A stretch of DNA of 64,000 nucleotides from NCBI GenBank assembly GCA_963674835.2, contig CAXXKC010000003.1, forward strand, positions 3,224,001 to 3,288,000, read 5' to 3'. The translations under genes were made by a program, and so were the position numbers. How positions within the stretch are numbered: the stretch's first letter is position 1; each line of letters begins with the position of its first letter. Of the stretch, positions 1 through 9,240 are shown in pieces. The DNA comes from G963674835 sp963674835 (GTDB lineage Bacteria > Planctomycetota > Planctomycetia > Pirellulales > Thermoguttaceae). Below the pieces are notes generated by a model, which was given only the letters and a program-made list of their open reading frames with translations, had not been told where the DNA came from and did no database searches.

Positions 1-16
1 TTCGAGTGATCCGGTC

Positions 17-1213
17 TCAACGCCCTGCCGGTGCAAGGCCACCGTCGTTAAGAAGATTACGCGTGTGACGCGCGATCATCAATTCCTCATCGGTCTTCAT
101 CACCCGAACCTTGACCGAACTCCCGTCGCTGCTTATCACCGGCGCATTGGAGTCATTCCGCCCCGCATCCAGCCGAATGCCCAGAAATTCCAGCCCTTCG
201 CAGATCCTCGCCCGAATCACCGGCGCCCGGGCGCCGATCCCTGCCGTGAATACCAGCGTATCCAAACCGCCCAAAACGGCCGCCAACGCTCCCACATACT
301 TCTTCGCCTGGTAACAGAACATCGCCACGGCCTGGGCCGCATGCGGATCGTCGGCCTCCCTCGCCAGCAAATCCCGCATATCCGACGAGCTCCCCGAAAC
401 ACCCATCAATCCGGCCCGTTGGTTCACCAGGTAGTGCAGCGTCGATGCACTGCGGTTCTTCTCTTCCAGCAGATACAGCAGCACCCCCGGGTCCAGATCG
501 CCTGACCGCGTGCTCATGATCAGCCCCGCCGCCGGCGTAAACCCCATCGTCGTCTCAATCCCCTTCCCCTCCTGCACCGCCGCCATGCTCGCCCCATTGC
601 CCAAGTGGGCGATGATCAGCCGGCCGTCTGCCTCCCCGACCGATCCCTCCCGCAAACGCGTCACAATGTACTCGTACGACAGGCCGTGAAAACCGTACCG
701 AAACACGCCTTCGTTCCACAGGCTCCGCGGTAACGGAAAACGCTGGGCAATCTCCGGCATGTGACGGTGAAACGCCGTGTCGAAACACGCCACCTGCGTC
801 AAACCCGGATAGTGATGCTCGACCGCCCGAATCGCCTTCAACTCATGGGGCAAATGCTCGGGCGCCAGGCGAACATACTCCTGAAGCGCCCCCATCAGCT
901 CCGGCGTGATCCGATGAGGCTCCCGATACTCCGGCCCTCCGTGAACCACCCGATGACCCACCGCGCTCAGCTTCTGATCGGGATACGCCCCCTCGAGCCA
1001 TTTCAACAGCGTCTTCAATGCGGCATCATGGTCCGGCAACTCCGCATCGTCGCTGACCAGCGTCTTCCCAGCCGCGTCGCGCATCACAAAATGACCGGCC
1101 CGCAAGCCGATCCGCTCCATGGCGCCCGAAACCACAAGCGTCTCCGCTTGCCCCATCTCATACAAAGCCGATTTCAGACTCGAAGAACCGCTGTTGATCG
1201 TCAGGATTCGCAT
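17..1213 (-). CDS. ackA: Acetate kinase
   Basis: Acetate kinase interconverts acetate plus ATP with acetyl phosphate plus ADP in the cytosol. The 398-residue length is normal for the family. The N-terminus carries the phosphate-binding motif LTINSGSSSLK, the second family signature is present as DTAFHRHMP, and GFTPAAGLIMSTRSGDLDPG and a late FTAGIGARAP segment follow as in other AckA proteins. The ATG is preceded by GGGAG at a spacing of 7 nt. It is the last gene of the leftmost minus-strand block, 33 nt downstream of the signal peptidase gene. Its usual partner (phosphotransacetylase or phosphoketolase) is not visible and would have to lie beyond the left edge. Identity is secure. Confidence 0.97.
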   Translation of the reverse strand: MRILTINSGSSSLKSALYEMGQAETLVVSGAMERIGLRAGHFVMRDAAGKTLVSDDAELPDHDAALKTLLKWLEGAYPDQKLSAVGHRVVHGGPEYREPHRITPELMGALQEYVRLAPEHLPHELKAIRAVEHHYPGLTQVACFDTAFHRHMPEIAQRFPLPRSLWNEGVFRYGFHGLSYEYIVTRLREGSVGEADGRLIIAHLGNGASMAAVQEGKGIETTMGFTPAAGLIMSTRSGDLDPGVLLYLLEEKNRSASTLHYLVNQRAGLMGVSGSSSDMRDLLAREADDPHAAQAVAMFCYQAKKYVGALAAVLGGLDTLVFTAGIGARAPVIRARICEGLEFLGIRLDAGRNDSNAPVISSDGSSVKVRVMKTDEELMIARHTRNLLNDGGLAPAGR

Positions 1214-1246
1214 CGTGCTTCTCCCGGGCGTTGTCCGACCCCTGCT

Positions 1247-3070
1247 CTATCGTATGCGTCCCATCCGCGAGAAGTTGGGGAAGAACGGAAACGGGATCGG
1301 CGTCCCCGGGATCCGATGCCAAGAATGAGGCCAATACACAACCAGCCCTTGGCCGATTAGCAAGTCGCGACTCACATAATGCTGCGATTCGCCCCAAAGA
1401 CGGCTGTCCTTGCTCTCGGCACTATTGTCGCCCAGCATGAAAAACTCGTCTTTGCCCAACTCGAACTGGACACTTCGCCGTTCCCCGAAAACTCCCCACT
1501 GCGCCTCGCTCGAAAAGAACCGTGCCACCCGATCTTGCGACAGCGTCGTGTAAGGGTAATCCGGCGCCGACGGATCGAAATCGCACATCACCCGCGGCGG
1601 CGCATCCTCGGTGCGGGCTTTCACCGCAATATAGTAAATGTCGCGCAATACCTTCAAATGCCTCACCTCCATCCCCGCGCCCTGCGAGCCGATCCGCACC
1701 GGACGCAGATCCTCTCGGTTCGGCACCGTCGTGTTGACCTCCTCCATTTCGTACGTCGTCGGCCCATCGAACGTCGCCAAACGGCCGTCGATCCAAAGAA
1801 GCAACTGCTGGTCCACGTTCGCCAAACGCACCGTATGCTTACCCGGCCCGCGAATGCCGGTCGTCGATTTCGGCCGTGCGCCCTGTCTTCCCGGAATCGT
1901 CAACTCCGCCGTGCCTTGCTTCAAATCCAGCTCACACAAAAACGGATGCCCACCCTTGACCAGCTCCACCGCAAGCTGACCGCTCTCCCCCTTGACGTCC
2001 GCCTCGAACTCAACGACGAGGTCTCCCACCCAGTTCAGCCCCAGTGCCGGCGCGTTCGGTTGCTGTCCGAAACCCTCTGGAAATGCCCGCGGAAGTGGCT
2101 GCCCAAAACCTCCCCCCGGCGACCCCACGCGCCAATTCACGTTCGTATCATACGCCGTGAAATCGCTCACCAGTTGTGCCCTGGGCGGCTGGGGTGGTAC
2201 CGGCAGCAGTCCAACCCGAAAAGCCCAGTCTTCGTAGCCCGGCACCGCGTGCTCATACTCCAACCAGGCCTCGCCCGCCGCGGTCCCGTTGATGCTGAAC
2301 GACTTCAGATCGTCCGACGCTTTCCAGCCCCCTTCCGCCGATGTCCACCGCATCGGCCATCCCTTGCGCACCATCTCCGGCAAAACGTAATCGTTGTCGT
2401 ACACCGGCTGCATCATCGCCAAGATCTTCCCCGGTGGCTTGCGGCACAACGCAAACTCCGCCGCCCCCTCCGGCTTGATCCAAACGTCTCCATACTGAAT
2501 CCGCAACGTTTCGTCGGGTAGTCCCGCTAAACGCTTGATGTAGTTCACGCTCGCGTTCAACGGGAACTCGAACACCACCACGTCCCAGCGCCGTGGATTC
2601 CCCAGTTCGTAGTTCGCCCGCCCCGCCAGAATCCGATCGCCCGAATACGATGGGAAGCTCTTCTTCAGGGTGTTCTCTGTACTCAGGTCCATCGTGAATC
2701 GGCACATCGGACACGTCCCAGATATCACCCCCAGGCCCGTCGGCCGCTCCTGCTCGTCCATCTCCGGACTGGCGTTGACCCGGTATGAGTACCCGCACTT
2801 CGCGCACGTAACGTCCTTGTGCCGTCCCATCAGGGTCGGAGCCATCGACCCCGTCGGAATCACGAACGCCTCCACCACGAACGCTCGCAGCAAGAACGCC
2901 GCCACCAACGCGATGATCACCGATTCCAGCGTCTCGCGAATCGCCGCCGGTGTAAAGTACGACGCGTAGAACGACTTCCGACCCTCGCCCTCGCTCACTG
3001 CCTTGCGGGCTTGGTCTGCCAGATTGGGTTTGCCCCGGCGGGGTCTGTCCTTGCGTTGAGATCGCGACAT
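1247..3070 (-). CDS. lepB: Signal peptidase I with zinc ribbon and large insert
   Basis: Type I leader peptidase, which cleaves signal peptides at the outer face of the cytoplasmic membrane. A transmembrane segment (about residues 50-68) leads into IPTGSMAPTLMG, giving catalytic Ser75; the Lys box NYIKRLAGLPDE gives Lys179; the C-terminal box LGDNSAESKDSRLWG is near residue 546. At 607 residues it is about twice the usual size. Two additions explain this: a four-Cys ribbon directly after the Ser box (CAKC at 89-92 and CPMC at 120-123), and an insert of roughly 300 residues between the Lys box and the GDNS box with the look of a LamG/concanavalin-like beta sandwich (a WIDGRLATFDG segment). Long inserts occur in planctomycete homologues; their role is unknown. 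Catalytic assignment is firm, insert function is not. Confidence 0.93.
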   Translation of the reverse strand: MSRSQRKDRPRRGKPNLADQARKAVSEGEGRKSFYASYFTPAAIRETLESVIIALVAAFLLRAFVVEAFVIPTGSMAPTLMGRHKDVTCAKCGYSYRVNASPEMDEQERPTGLGVISGTCPMCRFTMDLSTENTLKKSFPSYSGDRILAGRANYELGNPRRWDVVVFEFPLNASVNYIKRLAGLPDETLRIQYGDVWIKPEGAAEFALCRKPPGKILAMMQPVYDNDYVLPEMVRKGWPMRWTSAEGGWKASDDLKSFSINGTAAGEAWLEYEHAVPGYEDWAFRVGLLPVPPQPPRAQLVSDFTAYDTNVNWRVGSPGGGFGQPLPRAFPEGFGQQPNAPALGLNWVGDLVVEFEADVKGESGQLAVELVKGGHPFLCELDLKQGTAELTIPGRQGARPKSTTGIRGPGKHTVRLANVDQQLLLWIDGRLATFDGPTTYEMEEVNTTVPNREDLRPVRIGSQGAGMEVRHLKVLRDIYYIAVKARTEDAPPRVMCDFDPSAPDYPYTTLSQDRVARFFSSEAQWGVFGERRSVQFELGKDEFFMLGDNSAESKDSRLWGESQHYVSRDLLIGQGLVVYWPHSWHRIPGTPIPFPFFPNFSRMGRIR

Positions 3071-3250
3071 AGGTCCGATGGCCTGCTAGTCCTGAACTGA
3101 GGTGATTGCCCACCCCCCACGCACTGCGCGCGACGATTATACAGCTTCACCCGACAAGGAGCTACCTCTTCAGTCGGCGAAGAATGCCCCCGATCCCCAG
3201 ACTCTCCGTGTCCAACGCGAACCGCCGCCGGGGGCTCCCACCAAGCACGG

Positions 3251-4156
3251 CTAACCGACTGGCGGCGCCAACGCCAGCAGAAACGACGCAGGCAGCTTCC
3301 CAATTAGACGCTGCCCAAGGCTACCTGCCCAAAAGGCCTCCACGCCCGCCGTCCCATGCGTGCCCAACACCACCAGGTCAACCTTCAACTCGTCGGTCAT
3401 CTCCGAAATGACCGAGGCTGGGTCTCCTCGTACCACCGTCGCCGAAGCCTCAGTCCCTTCCGCCCGCAATCGCGTCAATTGCCCCTCCAGATACCGCGCC
3501 CCCTCCGTCTCCAGCGTCTCCAGCATCTCCCGGGTTGCCGTCGGCATGAACTGCCCCGTCGCAGCATCCGGCCCCCGCAGATCGCCCGGCGAAGGCACCG
3601 CCATCAACAACCGGATCGGCGCCGACGACAAACGCGCCAGCTCGATCGCGATCGGCAGCGCCGCCTCGTGCTCCACCCGACCGTCCAACGGAACCAACAA
3701 TTGGCGAAACGGCACCGGAATCTTGTCCTCCGGCCCCGGGTGCAGCAGAAGCATGGGTACCACCTCTTGCCGCACCACCTGCTGCGCCAGGTTTCCCCAC
3801 AACCAGTGCCGGAAACTCTTCCGCCCGTGCGCCAACATGATCACCAGGTCCGACTCCAACTCGTCCGCATGGTCCGCCACACTGTGAGCCACGTCGCCCG
3901 TCTGACGCCGGTGAACGTGCCAGTCCACCGCAACCCCCGGCGGAAAGCCTCGCTGCGCCACATCCGCCAGATAGTTCTCCGCCTCCTCGGCGCTCGTCAA
4001 ATGTCGATGGCCGTGCACCGTCGCCGGTGCATGCTGCTCGACAACATGCAGCAATACCACGCGAGCACCGGACGCTTGCGCGAGAAAACCCGCCACGGGC
4101 AACACCGCCTCCGCAAGCGTGGATCCGTCCAGCGGCACCAACAATCGCTTGAGCAT
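3251..4156 (-). CDS. Tandem universal stress protein (two UspA domains)
   Basis: Cytosolic nucleotide-binding stress protein made of two UspA domains (about 1-150 and 151-301). Each begins with the typical strand (KRLLVPLDGSTLAEAVLP; RQLLVPLDG). The second domain keeps the ATP-binding pattern, GTHGTAGVEAFWAGSLGQ; the first has the diverged MLAHGRKSFRHWLWGN, so it may not bind ATP. The start codon follows the stop of the upstream Nramp gene by one base, with a purine-rich AGGGGG before it, so the two are almost certainly translationally coupled. The pairing suggests a stress protein that accompanies or modulates divalent-metal uptake; that is inference. The family is clear, the precise role is not. 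Confidence 0.9.
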   Translation of the reverse strand: MLKRLLVPLDGSTLAEAVLPVAGFLAQASGARVVLLHVVEQHAPATVHGHRHLTSAEEAENYLADVAQRGFPPGVAVDWHVHRRQTGDVAHSVADHADELESDLVIMLAHGRKSFRHWLWGNLAQQVVRQEVVPMLLLHPGPEDKIPVPFRQLLVPLDGRVEHEAALPIAIELARLSSAPIRLLMAVPSPGDLRGPDAATGQFMPTATREMLETLETEGARYLEGQLTRLRAEGTEASATVVRGDPASVISEMTDELKVDLVVLGTHGTAGVEAFWAGSLGQRLIGKLPASFLLALAPPVG

Positions 4157-4157
4157 G

Positions 4158-5477
4158 TCAGCCCCCTGTGAACACTTCGTACAACAAGAATATGTTCAAA
4201 GCCAGGATCAGAACCGTCACCACGCTGGCCACAACCACCGTCAGCCGGGCGTTCTTTAGCGGCCCCATCAGGTCCCGCCGCGATGTGAACAACAACAACG
4301 GCACGATCGCAAACGGCAGCCCGAAGCTCAACGCCACTTGGCTCAGCACCAGGCTCCGCGTCGGATCGAAACCCGCGAAGATAACCACCAGCGCCGGCGC
4401 CATCGTAATTCCCCGCCGCAGCCACACCGGAATGTGATAGTTCAAGAACCCCTGCATGATCACTTGGCCGCTCATCGTTCCCACCGCCGAACTGGAAAGA
4501 CCCGCGGCCAACAGCGACAACGCGAATACGAAATTCGCCCAGTGCCCCAGCAGCTTCTCCAACGTCATATACGCCATCTCGATCGCGTTGACGTCCGTGT
4601 ATCCTGCCGCGTGAAACGTCTTCGCCGCCATCACTAACATCGCCGCGTTGATCATTCCCGCCAATCCCATCGCAATCACGATGTCGATCAGTTCGTAGCG
4701 AAACAACCGCTTCATCTGCTGCGGATTGCGAACCACGATCCGCCCCTGCATCAACGCCGAGTGCAGGAAGATCACGTGCGGCATCACCGTCGCGCCCAAA
4801 ATGCCCGTCGCCAACAACACGCTCCCAGGTCCGGAAAACTTCGGCAGGATCGCGTGCAGCGCCACTTGTCCCCAGTCCGGCGGAGCCATCGCCAGCTCGA
4901 TCACATAACACGCCGCCACCACGCCCACCATCGCCATGATCAGCGCTTCCAGCCGGCGAAATCCATAACGCTCAAGCGCCAAAATCACGAACGTCACCAC
5001 CGCGGTCAGCAAACCGGCAATCCACAACGGCATGCCGAACAGCAGGTAAAACCCCAACGCCGCCCCCAGAAACTCCGCCAGGTCCGTGGCCATCGCCACG
5101 ATCTCCATCAGCACCCACATCGCGTAGGTCAACCAACGCGGATAGTGCTCCCGGCAAAGCTCCGCCAGGTTGCGACCCGTCGCGATCCCCACCTTCGCCG
5201 ACAGCGCCTGGATCAGCATCCCCATCAAGTTGCTTGCCAGAACCACCCAGACAAGCTCGTAGCCGTATCTCGCCCCCCCTTCGAGGTTCGTGGCAAAATT
5301 TCCCGGGTCGATATACGCCACGCTCGCCACGCACGCCGGCCCCAGAAATGGCCACAGCCGCGCCAGGCCGCCCTTCTTGCTGCTCCCCGAAAGCACCTCC
5401 ACCGCCGCCGCCACCGTGCTTCGATCGCCGGCCTTCACCTCCGGAACGGGACCCTTGGTTCCACTCATGCTCGACAT
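4158..5477 (-). CDS. Nramp-family divalent metal (Mn2+/Fe2+) transporter
   Basis: Integral membrane proton-coupled importer of Mn2+/Fe2+ (Nramp/MntH family), with about 10-11 predicted transmembrane helices. The metal-binding motif of TM1 is present as AYIDPGNFATN and the TM6 motif as MPHVIFLHSAL. The start was placed at the ATG preceded by CAGGGG; a longer reading frame would add 36 residues (rich in Arg/Gly) that do not resemble the family. A cytosolic N-terminal tail of about 35 residues precedes TM1. The gene is followed after one base by the universal stress protein gene. Substrate preference between Mn, Fe and other divalent ions cannot be read from the sequence. Confidence 0.93.
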   Translation of the reverse strand: MSSMSGTKGPVPEVKAGDRSTVAAAVEVLSGSSKKGGLARLWPFLGPACVASVAYIDPGNFATNLEGGARYGYELVWVVLASNLMGMLIQALSAKVGIATGRNLAELCREHYPRWLTYAMWVLMEIVAMATDLAEFLGAALGFYLLFGMPLWIAGLLTAVVTFVILALERYGFRRLEALIMAMVGVVAACYVIELAMAPPDWGQVALHAILPKFSGPGSVLLATGILGATVMPHVIFLHSALMQGRIVVRNPQQMKRLFRYELIDIVIAMGLAGMINAAMLVMAAKTFHAAGYTDVNAIEMAYMTLEKLLGHWANFVFALSLLAAGLSSSAVGTMSGQVIMQGFLNYHIPVWLRRGITMAPALVVIFAGFDPTRSLVLSQVALSFGLPFAIVPLLLFTSRRDLMGPLKNARLTVVVASVVTVLILALNIFLLYEVFTGG

Positions 5478-5547
5478 CCCCTGACCGGCCCTGCTGGGCA
5501 AGAAAAGCCACTGTATTGTATCAGCATACCCCACTCCCGGAAATATC

Positions 5548-5649
5548 TTAGGCCCGCGCCCGGTCCCCCGATGGCCCCTCGGCACTCATGAGGTTGAAGG
5601 CCGTATTGACCAACGCCACGTACGAGAACGCCTGCGGAAAGCCCGCCAA
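5548..5649 (-). pseudogene. C-terminal remnant of a GH15 glucoamylase/trehalase-like gene
   Basis: A short frame ending in TAA reads LAGFPQAFSYVALVNTAFNL followed by about 13 further residues. The 'G(N)FPQAFSHVALVNAA.NL' pattern is the conserved C-terminal end of family GH15 glycosidases. Directly upstream the frame runs into a Gly-rich stretch and a stop within about 10 codons, so only the tail survives. It lies between the Nramp gene and the DUF1634 gene on the same strand. It is too short to be functional and is interpreted as the end of a deleted gene. Confidence 0.62.
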
Positions 5650-5706
5650 CGTCCGAGCCCCACCCCCGCCCCGCAAATCACTCTCCCATCACCCATCGAC
5701 CACTCC

Positions 5707-6099
5707 TCAACGCAGAAACAAACTATATGTCAACACGGCCAGCACGAACCCCGTAAACGCCGAATACTTCCAGTTGTGTTCCACCAACGCGAAAAACACC
5801 ATCGACGCCAGCACACGCACATACGGCGTCAGCAGCAACGTGGCAATCCCCAGGCTCACCAGCAGCCGGGGGCGGAACGGCCCCAGAACGACCTGGCGAA
5901 CGTCGGCGATCACGAACTCGATCAGGTTCATCTTCGAAATCGTGTAATCCACTCCCAACCGCCCCGTCACGACCCAGTGCCATGCCAACCCCATCACAAC
6001 CAGAACGACGCTCAATACCACGCCGACCAACAGAACGTATCCGACGATCAAGTCCATCGCCGCCTCGTGGGTTGGCCGTACCTTCGCCGCAGTGTTCAT
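5707..6099 (-). CDS. DUF1634 family membrane protein, coupled to TauE/SafE permease
   Basis: A 130-residue protein with three hydrophobic segments (around 17-38, 76-95 and 105-125) and the DUF1634 layout, including DLIVGYVLLVGVVLSVVLV and the FRPRLLVSLGIATLLLTPYVRV stretch read in two parts around PRLL. DUF1634 proteins are commonly encoded beside TauE/SafE permeases. Here the start codon overlaps the permease stop in an ATGA quadruplet, so the two are coupled, and an accessory role in the same transport system is likely. Substrate unknown. Confidence 0.85.
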   Translation of the reverse strand: MNTAAKVRPTHEAAMDLIVGYVLLVGVVLSVVLVVMGLAWHWVVTGRLGVDYTISKMNLIEFVIADVRQVVLGPFRPRLLVSLGIATLLLTPYVRVLASMVFFALVEHNWKYSAFTGFVLAVLTYSLFLR

Positions 6100-6932
6100 A
6101 GCGCCCCTCGTATACCGCGAACCAGCATTTCCAATCCAAGCAACAGCAGGATTACCAGAAAGAACCGCCGCACGGCTTGGTTCGTCAGTCGCACCAGGAT
6201 CTTCGTCCCCAAATGAGCGCCCAGCAAAACCCCCAGCATCACCGGCGCCACCAAGCCCGGATCGATCACCCCCGCCGCCAGATACACGCTCGTCCCCGCC
6301 AACGCCGTCACGCCGATGATCAAGTTGCTCGTCGTCGTCGATACCTTCGGCGGCAGCCCCATGACCAGGTCGTGAATCAACACCTTCAGCGCTCCGGCCC
6401 CAATCCCCAACATCCCTGCGATCAGCCCCGCCCCAAACATCAGCGGTCCGCCGAAATACGCCCGGGCACCCTGGTAGTGAATGGTCTGTTGCGTGGGCTG
6501 GTCGTAATACGATCCTTCCAACTCCAGCCACTGCGAGAAGCGGTCCTGATGTTCCACCGGATGCCAATGCACGTGACGCTGCCCGTACAGCGTCGCCCAC
6601 GAAGCCAGCAGCACGATCCCGAAAATGATGAACAGCACGCTCTGCCCGGCAGCCAGCGTTATCGCCGCTCCCGCCAGCGCCCCCAGGATCGTAAACATCT
6701 CCAGGAACATCCCCACCTTCAAGTTCGTAATCCGGTCGCGCACGTAAGCCGACGCCGAGCCGCTCGACGTAGCAATCACCGAAACGATGCTCACGGCAAT
6801 CGCCTGCTTGATGTTCAGGCCCATCAGCGTCATGGCCGGAATCAGCACCACCCCGCCGCCCATGCCGCTCATCGCGCCGACAAACCCCGCGCCGACCGAA
6901 ATCAGGAACAGCCAAATGAACTCCATCTCCAT
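6096..6932 (-). CDS. TauE/SafE family sulfite/anion exporter-like permease
   Basis: Membrane permease of the TauE/SafE (DUF81) family, seen as two blocks of hydrophobic helices. The N-terminal repeat has the hallmark GAGFVGAMSGMGGGVVLIPA and the second repeat GAGLIAGMLGIGAGALKVL, with a cytosolic loop of roughly 60 polar residues between them (the HWHPVEHQDRFSQWLELE region). The ATG chosen is preceded by GGAAG at 6 nt; an upstream alternative would add 27 hydrophilic residues. The stop overlaps the start of the DUF1634 gene. Family members export sulfite, sulfoacetate or related anions, but the substrate here cannot be assigned. Confidence 0.88.
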   Translation of the reverse strand: MEMEFIWLFLISVGAGFVGAMSGMGGGVVLIPAMTLMGLNIKQAIAVSIVSVIATSSGSASAYVRDRITNLKVGMFLEMFTILGALAGAAITLAAGQSVLFIIFGIVLLASWATLYGQRHVHWHPVEHQDRFSQWLELEGSYYDQPTQQTIHYQGARAYFGGPLMFGAGLIAGMLGIGAGALKVLIHDLVMGLPPKVSTTTSNLIIGVTALAGTSVYLAAGVIDPGLVAPVMLGVLLGAHLGTKILVRLTNQAVRRFFLVILLLLGLEMLVRGIRGAL

Positions 6933-7537
6933 AGCAGTCTTCCGCAAAGCTGTCGTCGTCCCGCGAAGGCCGCTGCGTGTCGCCCGCCGATCCCACGCGG
7001 CCCCCCCCTCCAATCCCGCTTGGGTATTCTATTGGCACACAGCAAGAGGGTGCAGTTTTCGATCTGTCCTCTGGCCGCCTCGCACGAACGAGCCTGCTGC
7101 CCCGTTCGCCCAAATTCCGCAAGAACCCACGCTCCCATACGCATCGCCGCCGTGCCGCAAACGCACTGCGATCCCGGGACCATTTGCACCGCGACATTTT
7201 GGTCGATGCCATTTCTGCATCGCCGTTTCGACCCTCCAGTCACCGAGCTGTCGCCGCCTCACGCAACGCCCGTCCGTCGAAAGACGCATCCACATCCCAT
7301 CGAATCGCTCCCCATCCCCGTTCGCAGTCCCGCACCGGAAATCAGTCTCCATCGGCACCCAATCTGCTTGCCGGGCGTGACACGTCTCCTAGAATACTCC
7401 CGGCAAACGCCGCTAAAACACACTCCGTTCGCCAACGTGTGCCCCCGCGCCGCTGAACTCCAAGACCACCCACGGAGCCAACCGCGACAAGCATACCGCG
7501 CCTGCCCCACACACATTCTTCCAGAAGAGGTGAATGC
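6933..7537. other. Intergenic region between divergent genes
   Basis: About 600 bases separating the minus-strand permease from the plus-strand PEP carboxykinase-like gene. It should contain both promoters. I see no recognisable gene, long inverted repeat or RNA; short open frames in it show no family resemblance. The last bases provide a GAGGTG ribosome-binding sequence before the ATG of the downstream gene. Confidence 0.5.
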
Positions 7538-9145
7538 ATGTTCGACCATTTCCTGCAAACGGCAACCACCGTCTTCGAATCGGCCCGCAAGGATGGGCGA
7601 CTGATCTACAACCCGTCCGACGAGGAACTTCGCTCGCTGAGCCTCGCCGAACCCGACGTCCGAGAAACGAAGTACGGCAGCCTCATGGCCCAGTCCGAGC
7701 CGATGTCCCGCGCCGCGAACTTCACCAAGAACAGCGTCGATACACCCTTCGGCCAGCTCGAACACACGTTGGCCGTCGACGCCGAACAACGCCTCGCACG
7801 CGAAACGATCGTCAGCATCGACGTCGCCGTCGGCGATGGCACCGAAGGCATTACGGCGCGCCTCATCGTGCCCAAACCGTTCGCCCATCTCGCCTTCGCC
7901 GGCCGGAAACTCTTCACCCCCACCCGCACCGACTCGCCGACCTACCAGGTCCTCATGTTCTGCGACGAGGCCTTCGCCCTCAACGTCGAAAAGCCGCTCC
8001 CCCAGAAAGATATCTCCATTCGCATCGCCTTCTCGCCCGAAGGACGGCTCGTCAAGATCGTCCGCAACAGCAACTACTTCGGCGAATGGAAGAAGGGCGT
8101 CTTCACCGGCGAAGACTACCGCGCGAAACAAAACGGCGATGCCATCTTCCTCCACGCCGGCTGCCGCCGCGACACCCTGGAAACCACCCAAGGCGAGCTC
8201 GCCACCAGCTACTCGCTCTTCATTGCCCTAAGCGCCAACGGCAAGACTAGCACGAGCTGCAAGGTGCTCGCCCGAAAAGGGCGCGAACGCTCCTGGCTCA
8301 TCCAGGACGATGGCGGCACGCTCTGCCGCGACGGTCGCTTCCGCGGCTTCGAAGCCGGAGGCCTCTTCGTCAAGACCGACAACCTCAGTCCCGCCGACCA
8401 GATCGAGGCCTACTACGCCTCCCTCAAACCTCACACGTTCCTCGAAAACGTCCACGTCGATCCCGACGGCAGCGTCGACTTCGGCAATTGCCAACGGACC
8501 TCCAACGGCCGTGCCGTCATCGAAAGACGCGACTTCATGCACGCCTCCAATCACATCAACGCCGGCCGCGTCAACAACCTCTTCCTCATCACCCGTGGGC
8601 CGATCATCCCCGCCGTCGCCCGCCTCACCCACGAACAGGCCGCCGCCTTCATGGTCCTCGGTCAGTCCATGGAATCCTCCGCCGGCGATCCCACCCAGGC
8701 CGGCAAGATCAAGAACGTGTTCTTCTACGACCCCTTCGTCACCGGCGACCGCGCAACACACGCCAACCTCTTCTACGACATCCTCCAGGACAACCCGCAA
8801 GTCAACTGCTACTTGCTCAACACCGGCTGGGTTGGCGAGGGCCACCGCATGCACGATATCCGCCTTGCCGACACCATGGGCATCCTCGACTCCATCCTCC
8901 GCTGCGGCGCCCCGCACTGGGAACTCTCCGAGCCCACGGGCCTCGAAGTCCCCCGCTCCCTCCGCCTCACCGACTCCATCCTCCTCCACCCCGAAAAACT
9001 CTACTCCGGCTCCGAATTCCAGCGACTCCAAAACGCCCTGACTGCACAGCGCGCCCAAACCGTCGAAGCCTACCCCGGACTAAACTCCAAGATCAAACAC
9101 GTCTTCCAACACCCCGCCATCGAACACCGAACCGGCACCCGCTGA
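7538..9145 (+). CDS. ATP-type phosphoenolpyruvate carboxykinase-like protein (divergent)
   Basis: Resembles ATP-dependent PEP carboxykinase, which converts oxaloacetate plus ATP to PEP, CO2 and ADP. Matching landmarks are YFGEWKKGVFT (family: YAGEMKKGVF, residues 180-190), a nucleotide-loop region at 229-240, a kinase-2-like LIQDD at 254-258, EAGGLFVKTDNLS, LENVHVDPDGSVDF and LLNTGWVGEG. Length (535) is typical. The oddity is the P-loop: the canonical GLSGTGKTTLS is here ALSANGKTSTS, which keeps Gly-Lys-Thr but not the rest. It may be a paralogue with altered nucleotide use or a different phosphotransfer. RBS GAGGTG lies just before the ATG. Fold assignment is confident; the exact reaction is not. 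Confidence 0.8.
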   Translation: MFDHFLQTATTVFESARKDGRLIYNPSDEELRSLSLAEPDVRETKYGSLMAQSEPMSRAANFTKNSVDTPFGQLEHTLAVDAEQRLARETIVSIDVAVGDGTEGITARLIVPKPFAHLAFAGRKLFTPTRTDSPTYQVLMFCDEAFALNVEKPLPQKDISIRIAFSPEGRLVKIVRNSNYFGEWKKGVFTGEDYRAKQNGDAIFLHAGCRRDTLETTQGELATSYSLFIALSANGKTSTSCKVLARKGRERSWLIQDDGGTLCRDGRFRGFEAGGLFVKTDNLSPADQIEAYYASLKPHTFLENVHVDPDGSVDFGNCQRTSNGRAVIERRDFMHASNHINAGRVNNLFLITRGPIIPAVARLTHEQAAAFMVLGQSMESSAGDPTQAGKIKNVFFYDPFVTGDRATHANLFYDILQDNPQVNCYLLNTGWVGEGHRMHDIRLADTMGILDSILRCGAPHWELSEPTGLEVPRSLRLTDSILLHPEKLYSGSEFQRLQNALTAQRAQTVEAYPGLNSKIKHVFQHPAIEHRTGTR

Positions 9146-9157
9146 CCCAAACCTCCT

Positions 9158-9183
9158 CCCCTCGCCAGTTCGCGGGACAGGGG
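9158..9183. repeat. REP-like palindrome, copy 1 (degenerate)
   Basis: Imperfect palindrome whose arms are CCCCTCGCC and GGGACAGGGG around a short centre. It resembles the second palindrome near 10.87 kb (same outer CCCCTC/GAGGGG arms, same 26-bp length). Both lie in the flanks of the same minus-strand membrane-protein gene, here just beyond the stop of the PEP carboxykinase-like gene, where a hairpin could end transcription. Confidence 0.45.
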
Positions 9184-9240
9184 CCAGGGCTGAGAACGGC
9201 CAGCCCAAGCCATCGTCCTCCAAATCCACCCGCTCCAGAA

